NCBI GenBank assembly: GCA_000964245.1
Contig: LANB01000001.1
Location: 3,165,501-3,229,500, forward strand
Reading direction: 5' to 3'
DNA from: Cellvibrionaceae bacterium 1162T.S.0a.05
Lineage (GTDB): Bacteria; Pseudomonadota; Gammaproteobacteria; Pseudomonadales; Cellvibrionaceae
Length of the DNA: 64,000 bases
The position numbers and the translations under genes are program-made. Positions 35,997 through 45,376 of the stretch are shown piece by piece (the first letter of the stretch is position 1; each line of letters begins with the position of its first letter). The notes under the pieces were generated by a model. It did no database searches and had not been told where the DNA came from. It saw only the letters and a list, made by a program, of their open reading frames with translations.

Positions 35997-37121
35997 TCAG
36001 GTCCAGAGATTGATTTTTTCCAACCAGTTTTTTTGCTTTAACAGAATATTGGCTTCCTGATTGGCTTGCGCAAGTTGTTCAGCGCTCACGTCCCGGCAGA
36101 AAACATCCACACTTAATTTATCGTTAATAAAATGCAGTTGGCTTTTTTGTTCCTTGAGCAATTGCCAAAGTGTGGGTTGCTTGTCCTTGAGGCTTTCAAT
36201 AAAGGTTGCGCGCGATGGCAGGGGTGAGTGTTTCGGGCCATCCTTGTGTTCGGTATCGATATGAAACACGATGTCGCTTACGGCTGGCATGTGTTTGCGA
36301 ATTCTTTCACACACAACGTTACCGATATAGTGGCCTTCGGATACACTGATCCACGGGTCCACTTCAATATGCACTTCGATATAGGCGTCGGCTCCCATGA
36401 GGCGACTGCGTAAATCGTGCACGTTGATGACACCTTCAACTTCGCGGGCGAGTTGCTTAATCTTTTTTTGGTCTTTAACCGACAGACCTTCATCTACCAA
36501 CTGCCGTACATTGTCCCAAATAAAATTAAACGCAATTTTGGCGATGATTGCCGCAACAATCAGTGCAGCGGCGACATCCATCCACACAATACCCCACATA
36601 CTGCCTGCGACACCAATGAACACAATGATGGAGGAAAATGCATCGGAGCGGCTGTGCCAGGCATTGGCAAGCAGGAGATCACTTTTCCATGTGATTGCAA
36701 CGCGTTTGGTGTAATGAAAAATCCATTCTTTCGATGCAATTGAAATGGCGGCAACGATAAGGGCGGGCCAGGTTGGAATTGGCAGGGCCTCATCACTGAG
36801 AAAGCGTGTGATATTTTCGTAAGCAAGGCCAGCCGCAACCGCAAACAAAAAACCACCGAGCACCACCGTGGCCAGGGTTTCAAAGCGGGCGTGACCATAG
36901 GGGTGGCCTTCATCGGGCGAACTGCGCGAGAAGCGGGTGATGGCCAACACCATAAAATCACTGACGAGGTCGGAAAGCGAATGCACGCCGTCGGCAACAA
37001 GGCTGTGCGAATGGGCAAAGCCACCCACGATAATCTTGGCGATACCCAGCAAACCATCAATCGCCGAGCCTACAAGAGTCACATTGCGGGACGCGCGCCA
37101 GAATTCGTCGTTGTTTTGCAC
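35997..37121 (-). CDS. Cation diffusion facilitator family transporter
   Basis: A 374-residue CDF protein with six predicted membrane segments. Metal-site patterns are HSLVADGVHSLSDLVSD in helix 2 and HSRSDAFSSIIV in helix 5, i.e. the D/H pairs of Zn/Fe/Mn exporters. The cytoplasmic C-terminal domain (about 215-300; VHDLRSRLMGADAYIEVHIEVD) is present, and a further 70-residue C-terminal extension follows. The exact metal is unknown. It is the upstream partner of dusA. Confidence 0.9.
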   Translation of the reverse strand: MQNNDEFWRASRNVTLVGSAIDGLLGIAKIIVGGFAHSHSLVADGVHSLSDLVSDFMVLAITRFSRSSPDEGHPYGHARFETLATVVLGGFLFAVAAGLAYENITRFLSDEALPIPTWPALIVAAISIASKEWIFHYTKRVAITWKSDLLLANAWHSRSDAFSSIIVFIGVAGSMWGIVWMDVAAALIVAAIIAKIAFNFIWDNVRQLVDEGLSVKDQKKIKQLAREVEGVINVHDLRSRLMGADAYIEVHIEVDPWISVSEGHYIGNVVCERIRKHMPAVSDIVFHIDTEHKDGPKHSPLPSRATFIESLKDKQPTLWQLLKEQKSQLHFINDKLSVDVFCRDVSAEQLAQANQEANILLKQKNWLEKINLWT

Positions 37122-37263
37122 CAGCTAGCCTTGTCAGTTGAATAAACACCTATTTTAACGGAATTTTCCCTTTGGGGGTCGCAAGGGTTTAGGTGGGTCC
37201 GATGACAGTCTGTCATAAAACTTTAATACGGATACTGGAAGCTGCTGCGCATAGCGTAGAAAG

Positions 37264-38751
37264 ATGCCTATGTTGTCCAACACTTTTTCGTCAAAGCGGT
37301 TTTCGCGCACTTTTAAGGTGTGGGCCCGCCGCCCGCCAAAATCTGATAAAGCCCTGGTAAAACTCCTCTCTCCCAAACCCTGCGCTGAGGTCGCAAGCGA
37401 GTATCTGTCGTTCTCGATTGATATTTCTGTGCTGGTGGGTGGGCATTGGTGGGAGGGCAGCACGGGTGTCAATAAGGGTTTGGGGACCCAGCGCATTGAA
37501 CCGATCAATTTGAATTCGAGAAAACTGGACGCTTTTGTGCAAGCCCTGGGCGCGTCCTATTTACGCATTGGCGGTTCCGAAGCGGACAAAATTCATTATT
37601 TTGATAACGGCGGCGATGAGCACGCATTGGTTTTACGCCGCGAGACCTGGGATAACCTCCATGCCTTTATCGCGCGTAACCGCTTGAAGTTTATGTTTAC
37701 TTTTAAGTACGGCTTGTTTGATCGAAAAGAACATGGCGCGTGGCACGGCAGCGGAATTCAGCAATTATTGGCCTACACGCGTGAAAAAAATTATTGCATA
37801 GATGTTTGCGAACTCGGAAATGAACTCAATGCGTATTGGGCCTTTCACGGCCTGCAATCACAACCACGTGCAAGCAAGTTGGCTCGGGATTATTCCACGT
37901 TTATTCAATTGATTCGCGCCAACTTGCCCAAGGCGAAAATTTGTGGCCCTGGCAGCGCGTTCTGGCCTCGCCTTGGTGAAACCATTCGGCCGTTTTCGAA
38001 TATCACGCAAAAGTTTTTGCAGTCACTTACTGCGGAATTGGATATTGTCGATTGGCATTACTACCCCTTTCAAAGCACGCGCTCGCCGGTGCGAACGCGC
38101 ACGGCAAAATTACAGGCGGTCATCTCGCCGCAATCCTGGCGTGCCTTCAGTCACTACAGCGAACAACTTTTACTGTGGCGTGACCGTTATCAGCCCAATG
38201 CAGAATTGTGGACGGGAGAGACCGGCTCGGCGCAATGTGGCGGCCAGGTGAAAGTGTCAGACCGCTTTGCGTCCTGCTTTTGGTGGGCGGATCAATTGGG
38301 GCGGGGAGCGGTGTTGGGCCAGAAGGTTATGGTGCGCCAGAGTTTGATTGGCGGCGATTACGGTTTGATAGACCGTCTAAGCCTTAAGGCTCGGCCGGAC
38401 TATTGGGTGAGTTGGTTGTGGGTGCGGCTGATGGGAACACAGGTTTATATGGTGGAGTCGTCAGACCCGGAGATTGTGTCCTACTGTCATGCTCACCCGG
38501 AAAAGAAACAAAAAACCCTGCTGTTGATTAATACTTCGAGTAATGAAAAACGCGTCAATTGTGTTTCCTTTGGTGTGATAAAAAAAACCTACAGCGTGAC
38601 GGCGAGTAAACTGGATGCAAAAAAGGTCACCATAAACGGTGTTCGGCCTCGCTTGCGTGGAGGCAAGTTGGCCTTGAGTGATTTCCCGAAGCAGAAAAAT
38701 ATCCAGTGCCTTGCGCCTTTCAGTATTAATTTCTGGTGTTTTGTGAACTAG
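37264..38751 (+). CDS. Heparanase-like glycoside hydrolase (GH79-type)
   Basis: A 495-residue clan GH-A type protein. The order ASEYLSFSIDISVL, then SRKLDAFVQALGASYLRIGGSEADKI, then the acid/base Glu in CELGNELNAYW and the nucleophile Glu in WTGETGSAQCGG, is the heparanase/GH79 layout (beta-glucuronidases and heparanases). No signal peptide is visible in the ATG-initiated product, whose first 35 residues are basic; either export is atypical or the true start differs. Substrate cannot be predicted, but uronic-acid-containing polysaccharides fit. It stands alone. Confidence 0.75.
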   Translation: MPMLSNTFSSKRFSRTFKVWARRPPKSDKALVKLLSPKPCAEVASEYLSFSIDISVLVGGHWWEGSTGVNKGLGTQRIEPINLNSRKLDAFVQALGASYLRIGGSEADKIHYFDNGGDEHALVLRRETWDNLHAFIARNRLKFMFTFKYGLFDRKEHGAWHGSGIQQLLAYTREKNYCIDVCELGNELNAYWAFHGLQSQPRASKLARDYSTFIQLIRANLPKAKICGPGSAFWPRLGETIRPFSNITQKFLQSLTAELDIVDWHYYPFQSTRSPVRTRTAKLQAVISPQSWRAFSHYSEQLLLWRDRYQPNAELWTGETGSAQCGGQVKVSDRFASCFWWADQLGRGAVLGQKVMVRQSLIGGDYGLIDRLSLKARPDYWVSWLWVRLMGTQVYMVESSDPEIVSYCHAHPEKKQKTLLLINTSSNEKRVNCVSFGVIKKTYSVTASKLDAKKVTINGVRPRLRGGKLALSDFPKQKNIQCLAPFSINFWCFVN

Positions 38752-38896
38752 GTAAGGCTTTTTAAAAGCCGCGAGTTATGTAAAAAGCGGGCATAGAACT
38801 TTTTTCTTTTATGGTGATTATTTACCTGGCGAATTTGCTCTTGAAGTGCCAGGGTTACTACACCAAAGAAGTAAAATTCCCCAGGAGTTATATGCC

Positions 38897-39178
38897 ATGC
38901 TAGATCGCGAATGGATGATGAATCCTCAGGCAATTCGCACCGCGAAAAAATGTATCGCGTTGGTTAAGGAAGAGTTCGGAGAAAAACTTACTCTTAGCGA
39001 CCCGATGTTTATGCAGTCTCTGCATCAGTTTGCAGAAAAGTCAAAAATGCGTTCACTTGGCACCTCGTATGCCCGTTTGCTGTCGATGGCGGGAGTCGGT
39101 GAGGTGATCCAGAATCTGTTGCCCAAGGTGGAAGCAGAAAAGCAGAGTAAAAACACGGATATTGCTCGCAGCGCCTGA
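38897..39178 (+). CDS. Small conserved-looking hypothetical protein, 93 residues
   Basis: The ATG at 38897 follows AGGAG and starts MLDREWMMNPQAIRTAKKC; the frame upstream lacks coding character. The protein is helical, basic and without membrane segments (KCIALVKEEFGEKLTLSD, FAEKSKMRSLGTSYARLLSM). I do not recognise a family. Confidence 0.6.
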   Translation: MLDREWMMNPQAIRTAKKCIALVKEEFGEKLTLSDPMFMQSLHQFAEKSKMRSLGTSYARLLSMAGVGEVIQNLLPKVEAEKQSKNTDIARSA

Positions 39179-39292
39179 TTTTATCCCTACAGCTTATTTC
39201 GCTGCCCGGCTGATATGCAAAATTAGTCTTGCATTTTGTCTGTTCGCCCGGCGGTAAAGGCTTTCTTGCGTCATACTTTCCTGCAGTCTATT

Positions 39293-39351
39293 CAAATAGA
39301 GTCTGCCTTTCTATTTGCGCGCCACTGAAACGTGTTCGTCTGATCAGTGGC
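39293..39351. repeat. Two consecutive hairpins upstream of the 186-residue membrane protein gene
   Basis: CAAATAGA (39293-39300) with TCTATTTG (39310-39317), and GCCACTGA (39321-39328) with TCAGTGGC (39344-39351). Both are perfect 8-bp stems, 50-110 bases before the ATG at 39401. They may terminate the upstream transcript or lie in the leader. Confidence 0.45.
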
Positions 39352-39400
39352 ATTTCTCTCTACAAGCTTGCTGTTTTTTGACTCTTTGAAAGGAGGGTGA

Positions 39401-39961
39401 ATGATGCGTCGCTATTTTTTTATTGCAGAAAAGCTCGAGGATATCGAGAACGTGGAAAGTAGTATGAAGATGCAGGGTTTTGCTGATAACCAATATCACG
39501 TGCTGAGTAACGATGATTCCAATGCAGAAAAACGACAGTTACACGATGTGTCTTCCATTTTTAAACAGGATGTTGTGCATTCCGCAGAGATGGGTGCCAT
39601 GGTTGGCGCGGGAGTCGCGGTGTTTATCATCCTGTTGGCATGGTTGGCTGGCTGGACGAGTGGCGCCTTTGGTTGGGCTCCCTTCGTTGCGTTGGCTTTG
39701 TTGGCCTTTTGTTTTTGTACCTGGGAGGGTGCATTTCTTGGTATTCAGATTCCGAATCGCCAGTTTCGCCGATTTAATCGTGTGTTACAGGAAGGCAAGC
39801 ATGTGTTCTTTGTTGATCTCGATGAGCACCAACTCAAACGCTTTGAGCCGGTGATGCGTTGGCATCCTGAATTAAAAGAAGCAGGTGCCGATATCGGCTG
39901 GCCGCGTTGGTTGCAACGTTCGAGTCACAACGTAAAGGAAATGGTTAAGACATTACCCTGA
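39401..39961 (+). CDS. Inner-membrane protein with two central helices, 186 residues
   Basis: The ATG at 39401 follows GGAGGGTGA (an ATG codon follows directly at 39404). A cytoplasmic domain (RRYFFIAEKLEDIENVESSM), two hydrophobic segments (about 65-85 AEMGAMVGAGVAVFIILLAWLAG and 88-110) and a C-terminal domain with FFVDLDEHQLKRFEPVM. The pattern resembles small magnesium-transporter-like or general-stress membrane proteins (DUF1269-like), but this is a weak guess. No operon. Confidence 0.6.
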   Translation: MMRRYFFIAEKLEDIENVESSMKMQGFADNQYHVLSNDDSNAEKRQLHDVSSIFKQDVVHSAEMGAMVGAGVAVFIILLAWLAGWTSGAFGWAPFVALALLAFCFCTWEGAFLGIQIPNRQFRRFNRVLQEGKHVFFVDLDEHQLKRFEPVMRWHPELKEAGADIGWPRWLQRSSHNVKEMVKTLP

Positions 39962-40017
39962 TAAAAATTATTTTCGGGTAGCTTGAACACTTCCAGGCAT
40001 ACTTTCAGAACAAAAGG

Positions 40018-40041
40018 TTGCCACGTCGAGTGACGTGGCAA
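40018..40041. terminator. Perfect 10-bp hairpin at the convergent end of the 186-residue gene and the ABC-F gene
   Basis: TTGCCACGTC (40018-40027), loop GAGT, GACGTGGCAA (40032-40041). It starts one base past the ABC-F stop codon and on the minus strand is followed by CCTTTTGTTC, consistent with a terminator for that gene. Confidence 0.65.
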
Positions 40042-41979
40042 TCAGCCGTTTTGCAAGGTTTCCAATTCTTCCGATTTTTCAAGCCATTGGGCCTCGCAAT
40101 CGTCGAGCTGGTTGCGTGTGTTTCCCTGTTCCTGAAGAAGCGTCTGAAGTTTGTCTTTTTCACCGCTGTAGAGTGATTCGTCGGCGAGTTGTTTTTCAAT
40201 GTCGTCCAACGACGCCTGCAAGCTTTCTATTTGCTTTTCCAGTTTCTTGATGGCGTTTGTGAGTGGCCGCAAGGCGTCGCGTTTAGCCGCAGCCAATTGT
40301 CGCTGGGCTTTTTTATCCAGGTCTTTGGTTTTTGGATTGCTATCGGCTGAGCGTGCTTCTTCAGCCGTATCGTTAGCTCCGGCGTCATCGTGTTCTGCGG
40401 ATTTCGATTGATTTGCCGCACTCTTTAATAGCCAGTGGTGATAATCCGTTAAGTCGCCCTCGAAGGCAGTCATTTTTCCCTGGTCCACCAGCACAAATTC
40501 ATCGACCGCATTACGCAGCAAGTGACGATCGTGCGAAACCAGAATGATCGCGCCATTCCAGGTTTGCAGGGCGAGCGTCAACGCGTGTCGCACTTCAAGG
40601 TCGAGGTGGTTGGTTGGCTCGTCCAGCAAGAGTAAATTGGGTTTTTGCCACGCCAGTAAAGCGAGTGCGAGACGTGCTTTTTCGCCGCCAGAGAAATGTG
40701 TGATGACTTCGAAGACACGATCGCCATTAAAACCAAAACTGCCGAGAAAATTGCGAATCTCCTGTTCACTCGCTTTGGGGCTGATACGCTGGATATGTTG
40801 GAAAGCGCTTGCTTTAAGGTCCAACGCTTCGAGTTGGTGCTGGGAATAATAAGCGAGCCGCGTGTGTTCGTGAGTGTGTAAGCTGCCGGAAACCAAAGGT
40901 AGCTTGCTGGAAAGGCTTTTTAACAGCGTCGATTTCCCTTCACCGTTATGGCCCAACACACCGAGACGCGTACTGGCACCGATGTTTAATTCAATATTGC
41001 TCACGATGGCTGTTTGGCCGTAACCGATACTGGCTTCGCTCAAGGTCATCAGGGTTTGTGGCATGCGTTCGCATTCAGGAAACTGGAAACTGAAAGGGGA
41101 GTCGATATGCGCAGGCGCAATCATTTCCATTCGCTCCAATTCCTTTAAACGACTCTGCGCTTGCTTGGCTTTCGACGCTTTAGCGCGAAAGCGTCGAACA
41201 AAGGCATCAATTTCCTTAACGCGCGCTTGTTGTTTTTCAAAGCTGGCCTGCTGTTGCGCGAGACGTTCGGCTTTCTGTTTTTCGTAGGCCGAGTAATTGC
41301 CCTTGTAACTAATTAATTTTTCGCCTTCAAAATTGACGATGTTGTCGACTATGTTGTCGAGGAAATCGCGGTCGTGCGAAATAATTAGCAGGGTGCCGTC
41401 GTAGGTCTTGAGCCAGCTTTCCAACCAGTAACAGGCATCGAGATCGAGGTGGTTGGTGGGTTCGTCGAGTAGCAGCAGGTCAGAGCGGCACATCAGCGCC
41501 TGAGCCAGGTTCAGGCGTATGCGCCATCCCCCGGAAAAATCCCGGGCCAATTTATCTTCTTCGCCAATGTTAAAGCCGAGGCCGTGAAGTAACTTTTTTG
41601 CTCGCGCCTCTGCGCTGTAGGCGTCAATGTCTTCAAGTTTTTGGTAAAGCGTACCGAGCTTTTGGCTCTCCGAAGGGCAATTTTCAATTTCAGCCTGGAG
41701 TTGGCGCAGCTCCTGATCGCCGTCCAGAACATAATCGAGCGCAGTTTTATCACTCTCTTTGACCTCTTGCGCCATATGGGCAATTTGCCAGCCTTGCGCA
41801 AGGCTAAGCTCGCCCGCATCTTCCTGATGCTCACCGAGAAAGAGTTTAAACAAGGAGGATTTACCCGCGCCGTTCGCGCCGATGACTCCCCATTTTTGTC
41901 CGGGGTAGATATCGAGGTTGGCGTGGTCGAGAAGGGTTTTACTGCCGAGTTGGAGGCTGAGTTGCTGCAAACGAATCAT
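40042..41979 (-). CDS. ABC-F family ATP-binding protein (YheS/Uup-type)
   Basis: A 645-residue protein with two ABC ATPase domains and no membrane part. Domain 1: GANGAGKSS, FSGGWRIRLNLAQAL, LLLDEPTNHLD. Domain 2: GHNGEGKST, FSGGEKARLALALL, LLLDEPTNHLD. The linker between them and the C-terminal coiled coil (rich in K, Q, L, E; about 555-640) match the ribosome-associated ABC-F proteins. The start at the ATG 41979 (MIRLQQLSLQ) is canonical for YheS, in preference to a longer frame. Resistance function is not implied. Confidence 0.92.
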   Translation of the reverse strand: MIRLQQLSLQLGSKTLLDHANLDIYPGQKWGVIGANGAGKSSLFKLFLGEHQEDAGELSLAQGWQIAHMAQEVKESDKTALDYVLDGDQELRQLQAEIENCPSESQKLGTLYQKLEDIDAYSAEARAKKLLHGLGFNIGEEDKLARDFSGGWRIRLNLAQALMCRSDLLLLDEPTNHLDLDACYWLESWLKTYDGTLLIISHDRDFLDNIVDNIVNFEGEKLISYKGNYSAYEKQKAERLAQQQASFEKQQARVKEIDAFVRRFRAKASKAKQAQSRLKELERMEMIAPAHIDSPFSFQFPECERMPQTLMTLSEASIGYGQTAIVSNIELNIGASTRLGVLGHNGEGKSTLLKSLSSKLPLVSGSLHTHEHTRLAYYSQHQLEALDLKASAFQHIQRISPKASEQEIRNFLGSFGFNGDRVFEVITHFSGGEKARLALALLAWQKPNLLLLDEPTNHLDLEVRHALTLALQTWNGAIILVSHDRHLLRNAVDEFVLVDQGKMTAFEGDLTDYHHWLLKSAANQSKSAEHDDAGANDTAEEARSADSNPKTKDLDKKAQRQLAAAKRDALRPLTNAIKKLEKQIESLQASLDDIEKQLADESLYSGEKDKLQTLLQEQGNTRNQLDDCEAQWLEKSEELETLQNG

Positions 41980-42015
41980 GGCGGCCTTTTTATCAGGCCA
42001 GCCATGATGGGTCAA

Positions 42016-42444
42016 TTAGCGCGGAAGGTCGATAAGTAAATTTTCTTCGCGCAGAATCTTACCTTTTGGCCATTGGACATCGACCAAAAAGTTAATCCAG
42101 GCTTCCTTGAAGGGTTCGCGGGTATACACCTCAAGCACGAAGCCTTCGGTGTTTTGTACCACACGGGTGCGCAATTGGCTGTGAATATAGTTGCGTTCGA
42201 CGCCCTGTTTATTGAAATCATCCGGGCTGGCGATCTTGCTTTTGATTTCTGAAAGTGTCATTTCATCCGTGCCTGTAAGGGGTATGGTCACAAGCAGAGG
42301 CTCGTTTAACACCGTATGCAATGTCGCCTTGCCAAGGCCGAGTGACCAGGCGGGCATAGCCAGAGCAACAGCAAGACAAACACTCAGAACACAGCTGCTG
42401 AAGGTGCTAGCGTGAAAGCGAAAAGGGTTCATTTTTTTTAACAT
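42016..42444 (-). CDS. Short FimV-like protein (N-terminal FimV domain only)
   Basis: A 142-residue exported protein: signal peptide (VLSVCLAVALAMPAWSLG) then the FimV N-terminal domain with GLGKATLHTVLNEPLLVTIPL and the closing motif REPFKEAWINFLVDVQWPKGKILREENLLID. Full FimV proteins continue with a LysM domain, a TPR part and a C-terminal cap, all missing; the stop is intact. It may be a truncated copy or a stand-alone domain protein. It is 36 bp downstream-adjacent to the ABC-F gene in the same orientation. Confidence 0.78.
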   Translation of the reverse strand: MLKKMNPFRFHASTFSSCVLSVCLAVALAMPAWSLGLGKATLHTVLNEPLLVTIPLTGTDEMTLSEIKSKIASPDDFNKQGVERNYIHSQLRTRVVQNTEGFVLEVYTREPFKEAWINFLVDVQWPKGKILREENLLIDLPR

Positions 42445-42516
42445 ACACTTCTCTCATGTTTTCGTGTTGATATTGTCAAACACGTGAATTGATTTTTTGT
42501 CGTCGCGTGTTGCGCG

Positions 42517-44481
42517 CTATTTTTCTTCCTCTTCCATTTCTTTTACTTCAGTTTCAAAAGGTGCTGCCGGGAAGCCCTCCTTGTTGTAGAGGTTGGCTTG
42601 AACCGGGTTGTCTGCCCAGGCGTAGCGAAGCATCTTTGGCTCACTGACTTTGTTGCTCCAGACTTCCAGATATTTCCGTTTAAATTTGGTTTCCGCCCAG
42701 TGGTATTGGCCATCCGGCCCGGCCAGGGCAAAACCGCCAGGCCCTTTTGCTTTGGGGGCGTCTTTGGCGATCAAGCCGCCGCCTTCGTTACTAAAGAACA
42801 GGCGTAATTTACTGCCTTTAATTTCCATGCGTTCAAAAGTGGGGCCGGACGTAAGCAAGTTTTCTTCACCGTAAACAAGCTTACGCGTTACCAGCGCAAG
42901 GCGTTCACCGACTGTTTTCTTGTCGAGGGGGTGAATATCGTTCCATTCGCCAGCATCAATGGCGACGGCCATCGCCGTGTTGGGTTCGCTCAATGCCGCG
43001 GCCTGGGCTGCGCGTGTTTCTGCCCAGTCACTTTCCTGGGGCGTTTCGCTGGGCTCGAGATAGTTCGGCAATTGCACAAAAACAAAGGGGACATCGCCCT
43101 GGTTAAAACGCTCACGCCAGTGGCGAATCAACGCGGGAAACAGGCTGCGATATTCATCCGGTCGGCTGGCATTGGTTTCGCCTTGATACCAAAGCACACC
43201 TTTTATCGTGGTGTTCAGAACCGGCGCAAGCATTGCGTTGTAAAAACCGAGTGGCTGTTTCCAGTCTTCAAATTTGCGGGGTGCCAGCGCTTCACTTTGG
43301 AGTCCGATCTTGTATTTCCAGGGGCCGGAAAGATCTATGTTGGTATCGCCAATATGCAGGATGTAGGGTTTGTCTGGAATGAACCCCCCTTTGCCAGACG
43401 AGTTGGTGACACGAACTGTAATGTTATTTTTACCGGGGCGTAAAATGCCGATGGGGAATTCGTAGTGACGTCGTGGATATTTGTAAGACGTTTCTCCCAC
43501 CTTAATGCCATTAATCCATGCTGTGTCGGCATCAACAATGGCACCGAGTTCCAGCATACCGGACTGACTGCTCAGCGATTGCGGCAGAATAATTTCCTTG
43601 CGAAACCAGACAACGCCATTGAAATTACCGACACCTTCGTCCGCCCAATAAGAAGGCACATTGATATTTCCCCAATCATTTGTGCTCAGGTTTTTGTGGA
43701 ACCAGTTTGGATTACTGCGTAAGCCGTAATCTGCACCATTCACAAAGGTGTACCAATTGTTTGCTGCACGTGCATCTTCATCGATGAGTTGTTGCAAATA
43801 ATTGCGGTTTTGCAAGCGTTTGGCGACCTGCAAGTGTTGCGGAAAATCGGCGAGCGCTTCTTCACTCATCCAGCTTTCTGCGGCAGAACCGCCGTAGCTA
43901 TTGTCGATGATGCCGATGGGAATGTTGTGTTCGGCATGAATATTTTTGGAAAAAAACCAGGCAACAGCAGACATGTCAGCAGCTGTTTGCGGGGTGACCG
44001 CCGACCAATTGCCGCCGGCAAAGTCTTTTTTCGGTCGCGAAAATTCATAGCGCTTGGGCGCGCGGAAAAATCGAATCTCCGGATTATTCGCATTGGAAAT
44101 TTCTTCTGGAAAACGGGTTTTGACTCTGCTCAAGGGGTATTCCATATTGGATTGCCCACTGGCCAACCAGACGTCGCCGAAATAAATGTCTTTTAGCGTA
44201 ACCGTATTGTTGCCCTGGAAGCGCAGAGTGTGTGGTCCGCCTGCCTCCTGAGGAGACAAAGTAAGTGACCAGGTCCCGGCGTCTGCAGTGGTTTCTCCCA
44301 CCTTGTTACCGTTTAGAAATACACTGACGACTTCGCCGTTGTTGGCCCAGCCCCAGAGTGAGTTATCTTGCCCGTGTTGGAGTACTGCGCCCTCACTCAA
44401 CAGGCGAGGTAAAAAAATGTCGGCACGCACTGCGACTGACGCCAGCAGCATGAGCAGAATGACTATTAATCGCTGTTTCAT
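42517..44481 (-). CDS. Sialate O-acetylesterase (SGNH-type carbohydrate esterase)
   Basis: A 654-residue secreted esterase. A signal peptide (RLIVILLMLLASVAVRAD) is followed by an SGNH hydrolase domain with GDVWLASGQSNMEYPLSR (catalytic Ser in GQSNME) and, near the C-terminus, DIHPLDKKTVGERLALV (catalytic Asp/His). A galactose-binding-like beta-jelly-roll segment is inserted between (about residues 250-400). The family removes O-acetyl groups from sialic acids or, in polysaccharide degraders, from plant or marine glycans. The latter fits this genome better, but is inferred. Confidence 0.88.
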   Translation of the reverse strand: MKQRLIVILLMLLASVAVRADIFLPRLLSEGAVLQHGQDNSLWGWANNGEVVSVFLNGNKVGETTADAGTWSLTLSPQEAGGPHTLRFQGNNTVTLKDIYFGDVWLASGQSNMEYPLSRVKTRFPEEISNANNPEIRFFRAPKRYEFSRPKKDFAGGNWSAVTPQTAADMSAVAWFFSKNIHAEHNIPIGIIDNSYGGSAAESWMSEEALADFPQHLQVAKRLQNRNYLQQLIDEDARAANNWYTFVNGADYGLRSNPNWFHKNLSTNDWGNINVPSYWADEGVGNFNGVVWFRKEIILPQSLSSQSGMLELGAIVDADTAWINGIKVGETSYKYPRRHYEFPIGILRPGKNNITVRVTNSSGKGGFIPDKPYILHIGDTNIDLSGPWKYKIGLQSEALAPRKFEDWKQPLGFYNAMLAPVLNTTIKGVLWYQGETNASRPDEYRSLFPALIRHWRERFNQGDVPFVFVQLPNYLEPSETPQESDWAETRAAQAAALSEPNTAMAVAIDAGEWNDIHPLDKKTVGERLALVTRKLVYGEENLLTSGPTFERMEIKGSKLRLFFSNEGGGLIAKDAPKAKGPGGFALAGPDGQYHWAETKFKRKYLEVWSNKVSEPKMLRYAWADNPVQANLYNKEGFPAAPFETEVKEMEEEEK

Positions 44482-44659
44482 GGTTAACCTTGTTCTCGTT
44501 GATTTTGTATTATGTCGACCACTTTAACCAAAATACCCGTTGAGATAAGTGAAAGGTCGCACACGGCTTGAAGCTGCCAGGAATAGGGTGATTTACCCGT
44601 TTTAGCGTTGAAACTGCAGGCCTGAACACCATGGGCAGCAACATATAGAAGGATAGACT

Positions 44660-45376
44660 GTGGACTACGAAATTACCTGGCTTCGCTTGTTGTGGTGCAT
44701 AGCACCGGTGCTACTGTTGTGCCTCATTTATCAATATTGGCAGGGAAAGGTGCGCGAAGTGCTCATTGCCAACGCACGGATGGCAACGCAATTGATATTG
44801 ATAGGCTACGTGTTGGTGTTTGTTTTCGAGCGCCCCTCCATCTGGATTTCACTCGGAATTCTCGCCTTAATGCTGACGGTAGCGAGTTGGATAGCAATTC
44901 GACCCGTGCGCCACCACCGCGGTTTCTGGCTGCCAGCACTGACGGCCCTCGGTATTGCGGTAAGCGTCCATTTGGCCATTTCGCTGTTTCTGGTGCTGGA
45001 TGTGGAGACCTGGTATGAGCCACGCATTCTTATCCCATTGGCGGGGATGTTTTTTGCAAACGCCATGAACGCGATCAGCCTGTCGGCGGAACGTTATCAC
45101 TCTGAACTCCACAACAATCAAAGCAGCGAAAAGGCCCGCTTGCTGGGGTTTGAGGCGGCCATGATTCCGCAAATTAACGGGCTTTTAGCCGTAGGGCTGG
45201 TTGCCTTGCCAGGTATGATGACCGGGCAGATACTCTCCGGCGTTTCACCCTTAATAGCCGTGCGCTACCAGATACTCATTATGACCATGGTGCTGGGCAC
45301 AAGCGGCTTGAGCGCGGCACTGATGTTGTGGCAACTGGGCAAAAAGCCGGTCCAGATTGATCACTCAGCCCAATAG
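44660..45376 (+). CDS. fetB: ABC transporter permease FetB (UPF0014/YbbM-type)
   Basis: A 238-residue inner-membrane protein with seven helices and the UPF0014 blocks MATQLILIGYVLVFVFER, MFFANAMNAISLSAERYHSE and ALPGMMTGQILSGVSPLIAVRYQILIM. In E. coli FetB works with the ATPase FetA to export iron. FetA is usually adjacent, but no ATPase gene is next to this one. The start is GTG at 44660 after AGAAGGA. Its 3' end overlaps the convergent nitroreductase gene by 16 bp. Confidence 0.87.
   Translation: MDYEITWLRLLWCIAPVLLLCLIYQYWQGKVREVLIANARMATQLILIGYVLVFVFERPSIWISLGILALMLTVASWIAIRPVRHHRGFWLPALTALGIAVSVHLAISLFLVLDVETWYEPRILIPLAGMFFANAMNAISLSAERYHSELHNNQSSEKARLLGFEAAMIPQINGLLAVGLVALPGMMTGQILSGVSPLIAVRYQILIMTMVLGTSGLSAALMLWQLGKKPVQIDHSAQ

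Noticed and set aside
42935-43443. Plus-strand frame inside the esterase gene
   Set aside because: Shadow of the minus-strand sialate O-acetylesterase coding sequence.
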